DNA from: Bacillota bacterium
Lineage (GTDB): Bacteria > Bacillota > Clostridia > Peptostreptococcales > Anaerovoracaceae
Assembly: GCA_028724585.1 (NCBI GenBank)
Contig: JAQYCQ010000037.1
Span: 1 to 64,000, forward strand
Length of the DNA: 64,000 nt
Direction: 5' to 3'
The notes beneath the pieces are model-generated. The model ran no database searches. It was not told the DNA's origin and was given only the letters and a program-made list of their open reading frames with translations. Numbering within the stretch: position 1 is the stretch's first letter; every line of letters begins with the position of its first letter. A program made the translations under genes and the position numbers. Of this stretch, positions 45,505-53,224 are shown in pieces.

Positions 45505-46273
45505 TGTCAGAGAAGCATTCAAAAACGGAAAAGCGTTCATACCTTTCATCACCTGCGGCGATCCCCATCTGGACACCACGAAAAAGCTCATAAAAGCCAT
45601 AGCCGGAGCGGGCGCCGACCTGATAGAACTGGGGATTCCATTCTCCGATCCTACAGCTGAAGGCCCTACCATCCAGGAAGCCAACATCAGGGCCCTGAGC
45701 GGCGGCGTCACTACAGACAAGATCTTCGACATGGTCGCCGAGATCAGGCCTGAGGTCGACGTTCCCATGGTCTTCATGACCTACGCCAACGTCGTATACT
45801 CCTACGGTACAGAGAAGTTCGTAAAGAAAGCGGCAGAAGCCGGCATGTCCGGCCTCATCCTGCCTGACGTTCCTTACGAGGAGAAGGACGAGTTCGCCCC
45901 GACCTGCAGGAAGTACGGCCTGGACCTGATAAGCCTCATCGCCCCTACCTCACACGACCGTATCAAGATGATCGCTAAAGACGCCGACGGCTTCGTATAC
46001 TGCGTATCATCTCTGGGCGTAACCGGTGTAAGGAGCAATATCACCACAGACATAGGCTCAATGACAGCGCTGGTCCACGAAGCGAACCCGGATATCCCGT
46101 GCGCTGTAGGCTTCGGCATCTCGACCCCTGAGCAGGCCGAGAACATCGCTAAAGACGCCGACGGCATCATCGTAGGATCCGCTATAGTCAAGCAGATAGC
46201 AAAATACGGAAAAGACGCCGTACAGCCTGTCGCCGACTACGTCAGATCTATGAAAGAAGCCGCTAACAGATAA
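45497..46273 (+). CDS. trpA: Tryptophan synthase alpha chain
   Basis: TIM-barrel subunit that releases indole from indole-glycerol phosphate, 258 residues. [25 protein letters not shown] region (about 37-56) carries the catalytic Glu; the catalytic Asp is in ILPDVPYEE. Last gene of the trp operon, followed by a strong terminator. Confidence 0.97.
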   Translation: MISVREAFKNGKAFIPFITCGDPHLDTTKKLIKAIAGAGADLIELGIPFSDPTAEGPTIQEANIRALSGGVTTDKIFDMVAEIRPEVDVPMVFMTYANVVYSYGTEKFVKKAAEAGMSGLILPDVPYEEKDEFAPTCRKYGLDLISLIAPTSHDRIKMIAKDADGFVYCVSSLGVTGVRSNITTDIGSMTALVHEANPDIPCAVGFGISTPEQAENIAKDADGIIVGSAIVKQIAKYGKDAVQPVADYVRSMKEAANR

Positions 46274-46299
46274 TATATCGAAATATCAAGCACTCAAAA

Positions 46300-46340
46300 A
46301 GAGGATCAGCCGCGCAAGCTGGTCCTCTTTCTTTTTCTTT
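46300..46340 (+). terminator. Terminator of the trp operon
   Basis: An 11-bp stem with one G-U pair (46300-46310 with 46318-46328), 7-nt loop and TTCTTTTTCTTT tail, 27 nt after the trpA stop. Confidence 0.88.
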
Positions 46341-46342
46341 AC

Positions 46343-46357
46343 GTGGACTCCGTCCAC
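46343..46357. repeat. TCC palindrome after the trp terminator
   Basis: GTGGAC-TCC-GTCCAC, perfect; arms as at 28528. Confidence 0.75.
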
Positions 46358-46458
46358 AAGTGTAATAATACTTATATCAGCAGTAAAAATTTACATCACC
46401 GAAATGTTCTTCCGGTGTTCCCTCATTTGACCAAAAATAAATCATATAGCCGCCGATC

Positions 46459-46728
46459 TTAAACAGCTGTGGCATTTTCAAAGCCTCCTCCAGCTGCGAG
46501 TTCTAATATCAGATGCGCATTATCATGCATAAAATCATCCCATTTTTTCATTTCTTCTGCAGAATATCCATCAACAGAAATCCAGTTGTATTCAGGCAGC
46601 AGGCATGTCGCATTATGGAATCCTCCATAAACGGGAGTCTCGATATATACTTTTACAGAGCCATCTTCATAAAAATCTGAAAACGTAACTTCTGTATCAT
46701 CTGGAAATGTGACATATGAATATTTCAT
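46459..46728 (-). CDS. Small acidic protein, unknown function
   Basis: An 89-residue protein I do not recognise. It is acidic and rich in aromatic residues, with no signal or membrane segment. A beta-rich N-terminal half (about 4-50) leads into a helical half with EEMKKWDDFMHDNAHLILEL (about 58-77). It has a ribosome site (AAAGGTG) and sits 13 nt downstream of the methyltransferase gene, as the last gene of a three-gene unit, which supports it being real. A weak hairpin at 46397-46417 may end the transcript. Confidence 0.6.
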   Translation of the reverse strand: MKYSYVTFPDDTEVTFSDFYEDGSVKVYIETPVYGGFHNATCLLPEYNWISVDGYSAEEMKKWDDFMHDNAHLILELAAGGGFENATAV

Positions 46729-46741
46729 AACAAATACACCT

Positions 46742-47374
46742 TTATTTTATTCCTGTTACTACGATATGGCTCAGAGCCGAATTGGCGAAATGCCTGATCT
46801 CCCTGAAGCCGGCGCCTGTCATCAGCTCTTCCAGCCTTTCCGGAGTATAGAGACTCATGCCTTTTATGATCCTGGAATTATCTATAGACGACTGGTCGCG
46901 ACCGTCAGACTCGTTGCATATGAAGAACATGCCGCCGTCACGCAGCACGCGGTATACTTCACTGAAAGCGTTCTCCACAGTCGGCCAGAAGTATACTGTC
47001 TCGAAGGCCGAAACGAAATCGAAGGATCCGCTGCTGAATGGCAGATCATTTATGTCTCCCATGAATACATCGCACTTTCCATTTTTTATGTTCTCAGCGT
47101 TCTCCGCCCTGCTCACCTTCACGCTGGTGAAGCTGTAGTCCACGCCTGTCGCGTGTCCGTCCGGGCATTTTCCCAGCAGGCGCCTGAGGTTGGCTCCGCC
47201 GCCACAGCCCGCGTCCAGCATGTCAGAGCCCGGTTTTATCTCTATCTGCCTGAGCCCCCAGTTCGACAGCACTTCATGGTGTCCCCCGTTCATGAGCTCA
47301 AGCATCTTTTCCCCGTCTTCGCCCACAGGCTTGCGGGTATTCTGCAGAAAGTCCGCGTCTTTTTTCTGTCCCAT
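46742..47374 (-). CDS. Class I SAM-dependent methyltransferase
   Basis: A 210-residue Rossmann-fold methyltransferase. Motif I DMLDAGCGGGANLRRLL (about 51-67), GVDYSFTSVKVSR, the post-motif DINDLPFSSGSFDFVSAFETVYFWP and motif III-like YRVLRDGGMFFICNE. The pattern is of the UbiE/Methyltransf_11 type acting on a small molecule, but the substrate is unknown. It lies between the cysteine hydrolase and the small unknown protein, with gaps of 21 and 13 nt. Confidence 0.85.
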   Translation of the reverse strand: MGQKKDADFLQNTRKPVGEDGEKMLELMNGGHHEVLSNWGLRQIEIKPGSDMLDAGCGGGANLRRLLGKCPDGHATGVDYSFTSVKVSRAENAENIKNGKCDVFMGDINDLPFSSGSFDFVSAFETVYFWPTVENAFSEVYRVLRDGGMFFICNESDGRDQSSIDNSRIIKGMSLYTPERLEELMTGAGFREIRHFANSALSHIVVTGIK

Positions 47375-47395
47375 ATTTTTTCCTTTCGCTATTAT

Positions 47396-47992
47396 CTAAA
47401 GTCTGTCTATCTCGGCGATCAGCTCTTCCGCTGTGGTGATCTCCAAGCCTATCCTCCTGAGGTCGTCTATGTTGGCCTGCTGTGTTTCCGGCGTATTGGA
47501 CGATGTGCAGTCTTCCGGCACTATCACGCCGTAATCCAGGGAATCGGCATCATAGCAGGTCGCCCTCACACAATTAGGCGTAGTAGTTCCGGTAACTATC
47601 ACTGTATCGACGTCCAGCCGCCTCAGCAGCATGTCGAGGGTCGTAGCGAAAAAGGCGCTGTAGCGAGGCTTGTTTATAACATAATCACCTTCAGCTGCTT
47701 CCAGCCCCTCCACGAAGTCGTAGCCCAGATACTCTTCAGCGGCATCCGAGCAGGGTCTGCCAGCGGCTTCCCAGTATTTGAGGCGGGCCCGCTCCACATC
47801 TGTTCCGTCAGAACGATATACACGCCTTATCATGAAGACCGGAAGCCCAGCTCTGCGGCAGCTGTCCGCCAGCCTGGACAGGCGCGGCACCGTCTCCTGA
47901 GCTCCCTTTATGCAGAAAGGCGATCTCCTGTCGATGAAGCCCTTTTCCATATCTATTATCAAAAGCGCTGACTTTGAAATGTCATTTTTCAT
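47396..47992 (-). CDS. Isochorismatase/nicotinamidase-family cysteine hydrolase
   Basis: A 198-residue cysteine hydrolase. The catalytic triad is visible: Asp in LLIIDMEKGF (about 8-17), Lys in NKPRYSAF and Cys in TTPNCVRATCYDAD, preceded by the usual cis-peptide position. It may act on an amide or vinyl ether; the substrate is unknown. ATG at 47992 follows AAAGGAG by 6 nt. First gene of the three-gene unit; a TATAAT-like -10 lies at 48033-48038 without a clear -35. Confidence 0.85.
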   Translation of the reverse strand: MKNDISKSALLIIDMEKGFIDRRSPFCIKGAQETVPRLSRLADSCRRAGLPVFMIRRVYRSDGTDVERARLKYWEAAGRPCSDAAEEYLGYDFVEGLEAAEGDYVINKPRYSAFFATTLDMLLRRLDVDTVIVTGTTTPNCVRATCYDADSLDYGVIVPEDCTSSNTPETQQANIDDLRRIGLEITTAEELIAEIDRL

Positions 47993-48093
47993 TTTCCGCT
48001 CCTTTCCCGACAATATCCTCAGCTCTTTCCTATTATATACGAGCGGCAGAAAAAATGCAGTCCGGCCTGTACCAGCTTGTCCCGGAGGGAGCT

Positions 48094-48108
48094 GTGAGCG
48101 GAGCTCAC
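48094..48108. repeat. GGA palindrome
   Basis: GTGAGC-GGA-GCTCAC, perfect, preceded by GGAGGGAGCT exactly as in the copy at 50923, so about 25 nt are shared with that copy. Confidence 0.75.
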
Positions 48109-48167
48109 GCAGGTATCTGTTTTACGGACGCCGGCTTTTCAGGATACTGATCTCTTTTCATTAACGC

Positions 48168-48193
48168 AAAAAACGGCCTCCCCGAGCCGTTTT
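48168..48193 (-). terminator. Terminator after the LysR regulator gene
   Basis: A perfect 8-bp stem (48170-48177 with 48186-48193) whose minus-strand end runs into six T. It is 17 nt past the regulator stop codon. Confidence 0.8.
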
Positions 48194-48209
48194 GCTTTTG
48201 TCTCTTTTC

Positions 48210-49187
48210 CTATTTTCCCTTTGTCCTGGATCTGGCTTTAGTCTGGCTGGTTTCTTCCGGAATATATCCGTCTGAATCCAGCAGGTAATTTCTCAGCTCC
48301 GCTATATAGCGTTCGCCGACCTGGGAGAGAATGGAATGCTTTTTGGTTATATATCCGATCTCCATGATAGAGTTCTGGTTTTCTTCGTCAGCCCTGAAAG
48401 GCACGGCGATATAATCGTCGCCGTTCAGCTCCTCGCTGATGATACCTGAACACAATGTGTACGCGTTGAGCCCGCGCATCAGGTTGAGGTTGGTCGCGCG
48501 GTCGGTCGTATGGATGGTGCGGGCATAGTCGTTTGTGCTCAGGATCTCCTCCGAGTAATAGAAAGAGCCGTTCTTCTGCTCGAAGAAGAGAGCCGGATAG
48601 TCAGCCAGCTCGTCGAAGGATATGGATTCCTCGCCTGCCAGCGGATGGCCCTTCCAGAGATATACGTAAGCCTGGCAGTTTATCAGGGGAGTGAACACCA
48701 GGTCATTGTCCTTAAAGTGCTTCGTGATGACTTTCCTGTTGAAATCGCTCAGGTAGAGGATCCCTATCTCGCTCTTTAGAGTGGCGACGTCCTGGATAAC
48801 GTCGTATGTAGTTGTCTCTCTCAGGGCAAAGTCATATTTTGTCGTATCATACTCGTTTACAGTAGCAACGAATGCTTTTACCGCGAAAGAATAGTGCTGG
48901 GCAGAAACAGCGAATTTCTTCTTTACGCTGCCCGGCATCTCGTACTTCTCCAGCAGGATCTCATACTGCTGATAGACCTGCTGGGCATACTGGAGAAACT
49001 CCGCCCCATCGTTGGTCAATGTGACACCTCTGCCGTTCCTGAGGAAGATAGTGATCCCGAGTTCCTTTTCCAGCTCCTTTACCGCGCTCGTGAGCGACGG
49101 CTGCGAAATGTATAGGTAGGCTGCCGCCTTGTTCATCGAGCCCATCTTCGAGATGGTTATTATATAGTGAAGCTGCTGAAGTGTCAT
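48210..49187 (-). CDS. LysR-family transcriptional regulator
   Basis: A 325-residue LTTR. The N-terminal winged helix-turn-helix is 1-60 (MTLQQLHYIITISKMGSMNKAAAYL followed by SQPSLTSAVKELEKELG); the ligand domain begins near 90. ATG at 49187 gives the canonical start; an upstream in-frame codon would add 23 unrelated residues. It lies 127 nt downstream of metY on the same strand. A LysR-type site sits at position about -66 of the metY promoter, so control of sulfur amino-acid synthesis is a reasonable inference. Confidence 0.88.
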   Translation of the reverse strand: MTLQQLHYIITISKMGSMNKAAAYLYISQPSLTSAVKELEKELGITIFLRNGRGVTLTNDGAEFLQYAQQVYQQYEILLEKYEMPGSVKKKFAVSAQHYSFAVKAFVATVNEYDTTKYDFALRETTTYDVIQDVATLKSEIGILYLSDFNRKVITKHFKDNDLVFTPLINCQAYVYLWKGHPLAGEESISFDELADYPALFFEQKNGSFYYSEEILSTNDYARTIHTTDRATNLNLMRGLNAYTLCSGIISEELNGDDYIAVPFRADEENQNSIMEIGYITKKHSILSQVGERYIAELRNYLLDSDGYIPEETSQTKARSRTKGK

Positions 49188-49314
49188 AAAACCGTCCCTT
49201 CCTGTTAAGAATAGCCAGAAAGGCGCTGCCGTTACCGGGAGCGCCTGCCTTGGCAAAAGAATTTATTTCTGGAAAACTGTCTGCTGAGCCGTCAGTTTTT
49301 CTTTGATCGTCCTG

Positions 49315-50622
49315 CTATTTTACTGCTTCGAAAGCCGCGTCGAGAGCCGCGATCAGGTCGTCAGGATTCTCAAGGCCGATAGAGAGCCTGATAGTGTTAG
49401 GCTTGATACCCTGATCGAGGAGCTCTTCCTCGCTGAGCTGTGAATGAGTCGTGCTTGCCGGGTGGATGACCAGTGACTTGGCATCGGCTACATTAGCCAG
49501 CAGTGAGAAGATAGCCAGGTTATCGATGAATTTCTTTGACTTCTCAGCATCGCCCTTGAGCTCGAAGGTGAAGATGGAACCGCCGCCGTTAGGGAAATAC
49601 TTCGCGTAAAGGTCGTGGCTCGGTTCTGATTCCAGCGAAGGATGGTGGATCGCTTCTACCTGTTCCTGTCCCTTAAGGTAGTCTATGACCTTCAGAGCGT
49701 TGGAAACATGCCTGTCTACTCTGAGTGAGAGTGTCTCCAGTCCCTGCAGGAAGAGGAAAGCGTGGAACGGTGAAACAGTAGAGCCTGTATCTCTGAGGAG
49801 GATAGCTCTGATGTATGTAGCGAAGGCTGCTGCTCCTACATCCTTTGCGAAGGAGATGCCGTGGTAGCTTGCGTTAGGCTCTACCAGCCAAGGGAATTTG
49901 TCGGAAGCGGCCCAGTCGAATGTGCCTCCGTCTACGATAACTCCGCCGATGGCTGTTCCGTGGCCGTTGATGAACTTGGTAGCTGAATGTACTACGATGT
50001 CAGCGCCGTATTCGATAGGCCTTACCAGATAAGGAGTGGCGAATGTATTATCTACGACCAGAGGGAGTCCGTGCTTGTGCGCGATCTCTGCAACAGCCTC
50101 TATGTCGATGATGTTCGAGTTAGGATTGCCCAGAGTCTCTATGTAGAGAGCCTTGGTGTTGTCCTGGATGGCAGCCTCGAAAGCTGACGGATCGTCAGGA
50201 TCTACGAATGTAGCTGTAACGCCGCTCGTGAGCGGAAGAGTATGCTCGAGGAGGTTGAATGTTCCGCCGTAGATGGTCTTTGCAGCTACGATGTGCTCGC
50301 CCGCCTTAGCGAGAGCCTCGATAGTATATGTGATGGCTGCCGCGCCGGATGCTGTAGCAAGTCCTGCTACGCCGCCTTCGAGAGCTGCTATCCTCTGCTC
50401 GAACACATCCTCTGTCGGGTTAGTAAGTCTGCCGTAGATGTTGCCGGCGTCCTTGAGTCCGAACCTGTCAGCCGCGTGCTGAGCGTTATGGAATACATAT
50501 GATGAAGTTGCGTAGATAGGAACCGCTCTCGCGTCAGTAGCTGAATCAGCCTGTTCCTGTCCTACATGTACCTGCTTAGTCTCAAAGCTCCAGTTTGCCG
50601 GGTTCTTGATATCTTTTGCCAT
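49315..50622 (-). CDS. metY: O-acetylhomoserine sulfhydrylase (MetY type)
   Basis: PLP enzyme that makes homocysteine from O-acetylhomoserine and sulfide, 435 residues (MetY size, longer than MetB/MetC at about 380-390). The PLP lysine is in [16 protein letters not shown] (about 209-224); [30 protein letters not shown] and [18 protein letters not shown] are typical. The promoter and a LysR-like operator lie upstream. Confidence 0.93.
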   Translation of the reverse strand: MAKDIKNPANWSFETKQVHVGQEQADSATDARAVPIYATSSYVFHNAQHAADRFGLKDAGNIYGRLTNPTEDVFEQRIAALEGGVAGLATASGAAAITYTIEALAKAGEHIVAAKTIYGGTFNLLEHTLPLTSGVTATFVDPDDPSAFEAAIQDNTKALYIETLGNPNSNIIDIEAVAEIAHKHGLPLVVDNTFATPYLVRPIEYGADIVVHSATKFINGHGTAIGGVIVDGGTFDWAASDKFPWLVEPNASYHGISFAKDVGAAAFATYIRAILLRDTGSTVSPFHAFLFLQGLETLSLRVDRHVSNALKVIDYLKGQEQVEAIHHPSLESEPSHDLYAKYFPNGGGSIFTFELKGDAEKSKKFIDNLAIFSLLANVADAKSLVIHPASTTHSQLSEEELLDQGIKPNTIRLSIGLENPDDLIAALDAAFEAVK

Positions 50623-50701
50623 TTTGTTTTCCTCCTATAGATTTTAATATATTTCAGTGCTTGAGTTCTGTGTTGTTTCTATATCTCTTTGGTATGTCTG
50701 T

Positions 50702-50730
50702 ATTATATATTCCTACTGCTTTACTGTCTA
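50702..50730 (-). promoter_or_regulatory. Promoter of metY
   Basis: TAGACA (50725-50730) and a perfect TATAAT (50702-50707) on the minus strand with a 17-nt spacer; the transcript would begin near 50695, about 73 nt before the start codon. Confidence 0.75.
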
Positions 50731-50749
50731 ATACCGCAAAAATATAGAT

Positions 50750-50772
50750 AGTTATAAAATCAATCTATAACT
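50750..50772 (-). promoter_or_regulatory. Candidate LysR operator upstream of metY
   Basis: A perfect inverted repeat, AGTTATA and TATAACT separated by 9 nt, centred about 66 nt upstream of the predicted metY transcript start, the usual recognition position of LysR activators. Confidence 0.65.
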
Positions 50773-50876
50773 GGCAAGATAATCACAGCAAAATAGAGCA
50801 ATGTATGCACAAAACGGATCGCGAATTATAAGTAAAATTTATAGTTTACCTAATGTATAGGAAATACAGCGCTCCC
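50773..50876. other. Upstream part of the metY control region
   Basis: A/T-rich, no gene. A second weaker palindromic stretch (about 50827-50845, TATAA and TTATA arms) may be an accessory regulator site. Confidence 0.4.
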
Positions 50877-50937
50877 GTCAGCTCCGCTGACATCTGCCTG
50901 CGGCAGAGCCGCGGAGGGAGCTGTGAGCGGAGCTCAC
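50877..50937. repeat. Composite of three palindromes next to hypE
   Basis: GTCAGC-TCC-GCTGAC (50877-50891), TCTGCC-TGC-GGCAGA (50893-50907) and GTGAGC-GGA-GCTCAC (50923-50937), all perfect. The last ends 5 nt from the hypE stop codon. It is the most complete cluster of the family in the window. Confidence 0.8.
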
Positions 50938-50942
50938 GTGAC

Positions 50943-51950
50943 TTAGCAGATCCTCGGTAAAAGTTCTCCGCCCGGCTGAGGGAGGAGGGTCTGTGTGCCG
51001 ATCTCAGTATTGAGCACTACCCTTCCGGCGTTTTCTTCAGTGATGCGGCCTATGACGGCGGCGTTCTTGGAGTATTTGCCTTCGTGCAGGGTCTTCAGCA
51101 GAGCCTCTGCTTCTGATTCCGGCGCTATTACCACCATGGTGCCTTCGTTGGCAAGATAAAGGGGGTCCAGGCCCAGCATGCCGCACATGCCCTTTACAGG
51201 GTCGGCGACAGGAACGTCCTTCTGGTCTATGGCCACGCCTACTCCGCTCTCGCCGGCTATCTCGTAGAGGACCGTGCCTACTCCGCCGCGGGTCGCGTCC
51301 CTGATGACATGGATATCTTTAGTAGTGTTTATCATGGCTTCTACTGTGTGCCAGAGAGGAGCGCAGTCGGACTTGATGTCAGCGTCTATCCCCAGGTCCT
51401 CGCGTTCCAGCAGGATAGTGGCTCCGTGGCGGCCTACGTCGCCGGTGACCATTACGACATCTCCCGGCTTAGCGAAGGCTCCGGATGTGGAGAAGCCGTC
51501 GGTCAGCTGTCCTACGCCCGTAGTGGTGATGAAGATGTGGTCTACCTGGCCTCTGCCGGCAACCTTCGTGTCGCCCGCTACTATCTTTACTCCGGCTTCC
51601 GCCGCAGTCTTTTCCATATATGAAACTATCTCTTCCAGTTCGTCGAGAGGGAAGCCTTCCTCTATTACGAAAGCGCAGGTCATATAGAGAGGTCTGGCGC
51701 CCATGCAGGAGAGATCGTTCACCGTGCCGCAGATGGAGAGCTTGCCAATATTTCCGCCATTGAATTTGTAAGGGGAAACTATGAAGCCGTCTGTGGTCAT
51801 GGCTATCTTTCCGCCGCCCACATCCAGGACTGCCGCGTCGTCGGCAGTGAACTGAGGGTTGGAAAAATGGGCTTTAAATACTTTGTCTATGAGCTCGGCC
51901 GTCTGCCTTCCGCCGGCGCCGTGAGCGAGTGTTACGAAATCGTTACTCAA
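50943..51950 (-). CDS. hypE: Hydrogenase maturation factor HypE
   Basis: Dehydrates the thiocarboxamide made by HypF on its own C-terminal cysteine to a thiocyanate, the cyanide source for the Fe(CN)2CO unit. 335 residues; PurM/AIR-synthase-like fold with LAHGAGGR, DDAAVLDVGGGKIAMTTDGF, and the essential C-terminal PRIC. The start is taken as TTG at 51950: GGAGGAGG lies 8 nt upstream, and this overlaps the hypD stop by 8 nt. An ATG at 51968 has no ribosome site. Last gene of the long operon. Confidence 0.95.
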   Translation of the reverse strand: MSNDFVTLAHGAGGRQTAELIDKVFKAHFSNPQFTADDAAVLDVGGGKIAMTTDGFIVSPYKFNGGNIGKLSICGTVNDLSCMGARPLYMTCAFVIEEGFPLDELEEIVSYMEKTAAEAGVKIVAGDTKVAGRGQVDHIFITTTGVGQLTDGFSTSGAFAKPGDVVMVTGDVGRHGATILLEREDLGIDADIKSDCAPLWHTVEAMINTTKDIHVIRDATRGGVGTVLYEIAGESGVGVAIDQKDVPVADPVKGMCGMLGLDPLYLANEGTMVVIAPESEAEALLKTLHEGKYSKNAAVIGRITEENAGRVVLNTEIGTQTLLPQPGGELLPRIC

Positions 51951-52998
51951 TGTTGAGACCTCCTCCATACTGATAATACGCCGAACATGCGCCTTCGTTA
52001 GATACCATGCAGGCTCCTATAGGATGCTGCGGAGTGCAGACCTTTCCGAATACCTTGCACTGAGGCGGTTTTATCTCGCCTCTTAAAACGTCGCCGCACC
52101 TGCAGGCCGGGTTGGACCTGCCCTGGATCTCAGGCAGCTTGTATTTTTTGCGCGCGTCGAAGGCGCTGTATTCTTCCCTTAGCTGAAGGCCTGATCCCGG
52201 AATTACACCTATGCCGCGCCATTCAGCGTCACATGGTTCCATGACCCTGTTTATCAGCTCTACAGCTTTAGGGTTTCCTTCTTCCTTTACCACGCGGGGA
52301 TAACAGTTCACGAAGAAAGGCCTGCCTTCCTGGATCTTTTTGATGATGACCGCTATCGCTGTCAGGAGCTCGCTTGCTGTAAATCCGGTTATGACTCCGG
52401 AAACTCCCTCCTCGTCGCGCATCCTCCTGCATATCTCGGTACCCGCTATGGCGTTTACGTGGCCCGGATACAGGAAAGCGTCGGCGCTGTCCTTGAGGGC
52501 TTTGTAGGCGTTAGGCATGGTCTTGTTTGCCGTCAGCAGGGAGAAATTGTCCAGTCCCAGTTCAGCCGCCTTCTCTACAGCTATGCAGCTTATAGGGGTG
52601 GTGGTCTCGAAGCCTACAGCCAGGAACACTACCTGCTTGTCCGGGTTTTCCTGCGCGATCTTAACCGCGTCCAGAGGCATATATACCACCCTGACGTCAG
52701 CGCCCTTTGCTCTGGACTGGGCCAGGCTCATCTCTGTGCCCGGCACCCTGAGCAGGTCACCGAAGGAGCAGATCGTGCAGCCCTTCTCCAGAGCCAGCAT
52801 GACCGCTTCGTCGATGAAGCCGGTCTGGGTCACGCAGACCGGACATCCCGGCCCCGATATGAGTTCTATATTGTCAGGAAGCATGTTCCTGATGCCCAGC
52901 CTGAATATCTCGTGGGTGTGTGTCCCGCACACTTCCATGATCCTGAGCCTGGGACCGTCGTATGACGTGATTATCTTCTTAGCTTCTTCAACTGCCAT
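51943..52998 (-). CDS. hypD: Hydrogenase maturation factor HypD
   Basis: A 351-residue iron-sulfur protein that, with HypC, holds the iron on which CN and CO are assembled. Conserved stretches: MEVCGTHTHEIFR, SGPGCPVCVT, VGFETTTP, YPGHVNAI, and the C-terminal cysteine set (CRCGDVLRG, CKVFGKVCTPQHPIGACMVSNEGACSAYY-type region). Its ATG overlaps the hypC stop by 1 nt (TAATG). Confidence 0.96.
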   Translation of the reverse strand: MAVEEAKKIITSYDGPRLRIMEVCGTHTHEIFRLGIRNMLPDNIELISGPGCPVCVTQTGFIDEAVMLALEKGCTICSFGDLLRVPGTEMSLAQSRAKGADVRVVYMPLDAVKIAQENPDKQVVFLAVGFETTTPISCIAVEKAAELGLDNFSLLTANKTMPNAYKALKDSADAFLYPGHVNAIAGTEICRRMRDEEGVSGVITGFTASELLTAIAVIIKKIQEGRPFFVNCYPRVVKEEGNPKAVELINRVMEPCDAEWRGIGVIPGSGLQLREEYSAFDARKKYKLPEIQGRSNPACRCGDVLRGEIKPPQCKVFGKVCTPQHPIGACMVSNEGACSAYYQYGGGLNIE

Positions 52999-53204
52999 TA
53001 GAGCATCTCCAGTATATCGTCAGATTCAGATTCATCGTCATTGGTGATACGCGCTATCGCCGTGCCGGCGTGTACCATTACGTAATCGCCCGGCTCCAGA
53101 TCCTCTATCAGCTCCGCTGATACTTCACGCTGAGCGCCGCTTGCGTCGACTACAGCCATGCCGTCCTTAACGCCTACTACCTTTGCTGAAATTCCTACGC
53201 ACAT
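52998..53204 (-). CDS. hypC: Hydrogenase maturation chaperone HypC
   Basis: A 68-residue chaperone (HypC/HybG family) with the essential Cys2 (MCVG) and GDYVMVHAGTAI (about 40-51). It binds HypD and carries the Fe(CN)2CO moiety. The ribosome site is GAGG 7 nt before ATG. A 7-bp-arm palindrome (53106-53122) encodes VSAELIE. Confidence 0.95.
   Translation of the reverse strand: MCVGISAKVVGVKDGMAVVDASGAQREVSAELIEDLEPGDYVMVHAGTAIARITNDDESESDDILEML
53106..53122. repeat. TCC palindrome inside hypC
   Basis: TATCAGC-TCC-GCTGATA, perfect 7-bp arms, in otherwise normal HypC sequence of normal length. Confidence 0.5.
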
Positions 53205-53224
53205 GATAATGCCTCACTTTCTAT

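Noticed and set aside
46384..46417. Possible terminator after the 89-residue protein gene
   Set aside because: The stem is only 5-7 bp with an 11-nt loop and the T run is 7 nt away; too weak to call.
46709..47971. 420-codon open frame on the plus strand opposite the methyltransferase and cysteine hydrolase
   Set aside because: Antisense to two conserved genes with intact catalytic motifs; no homology features.
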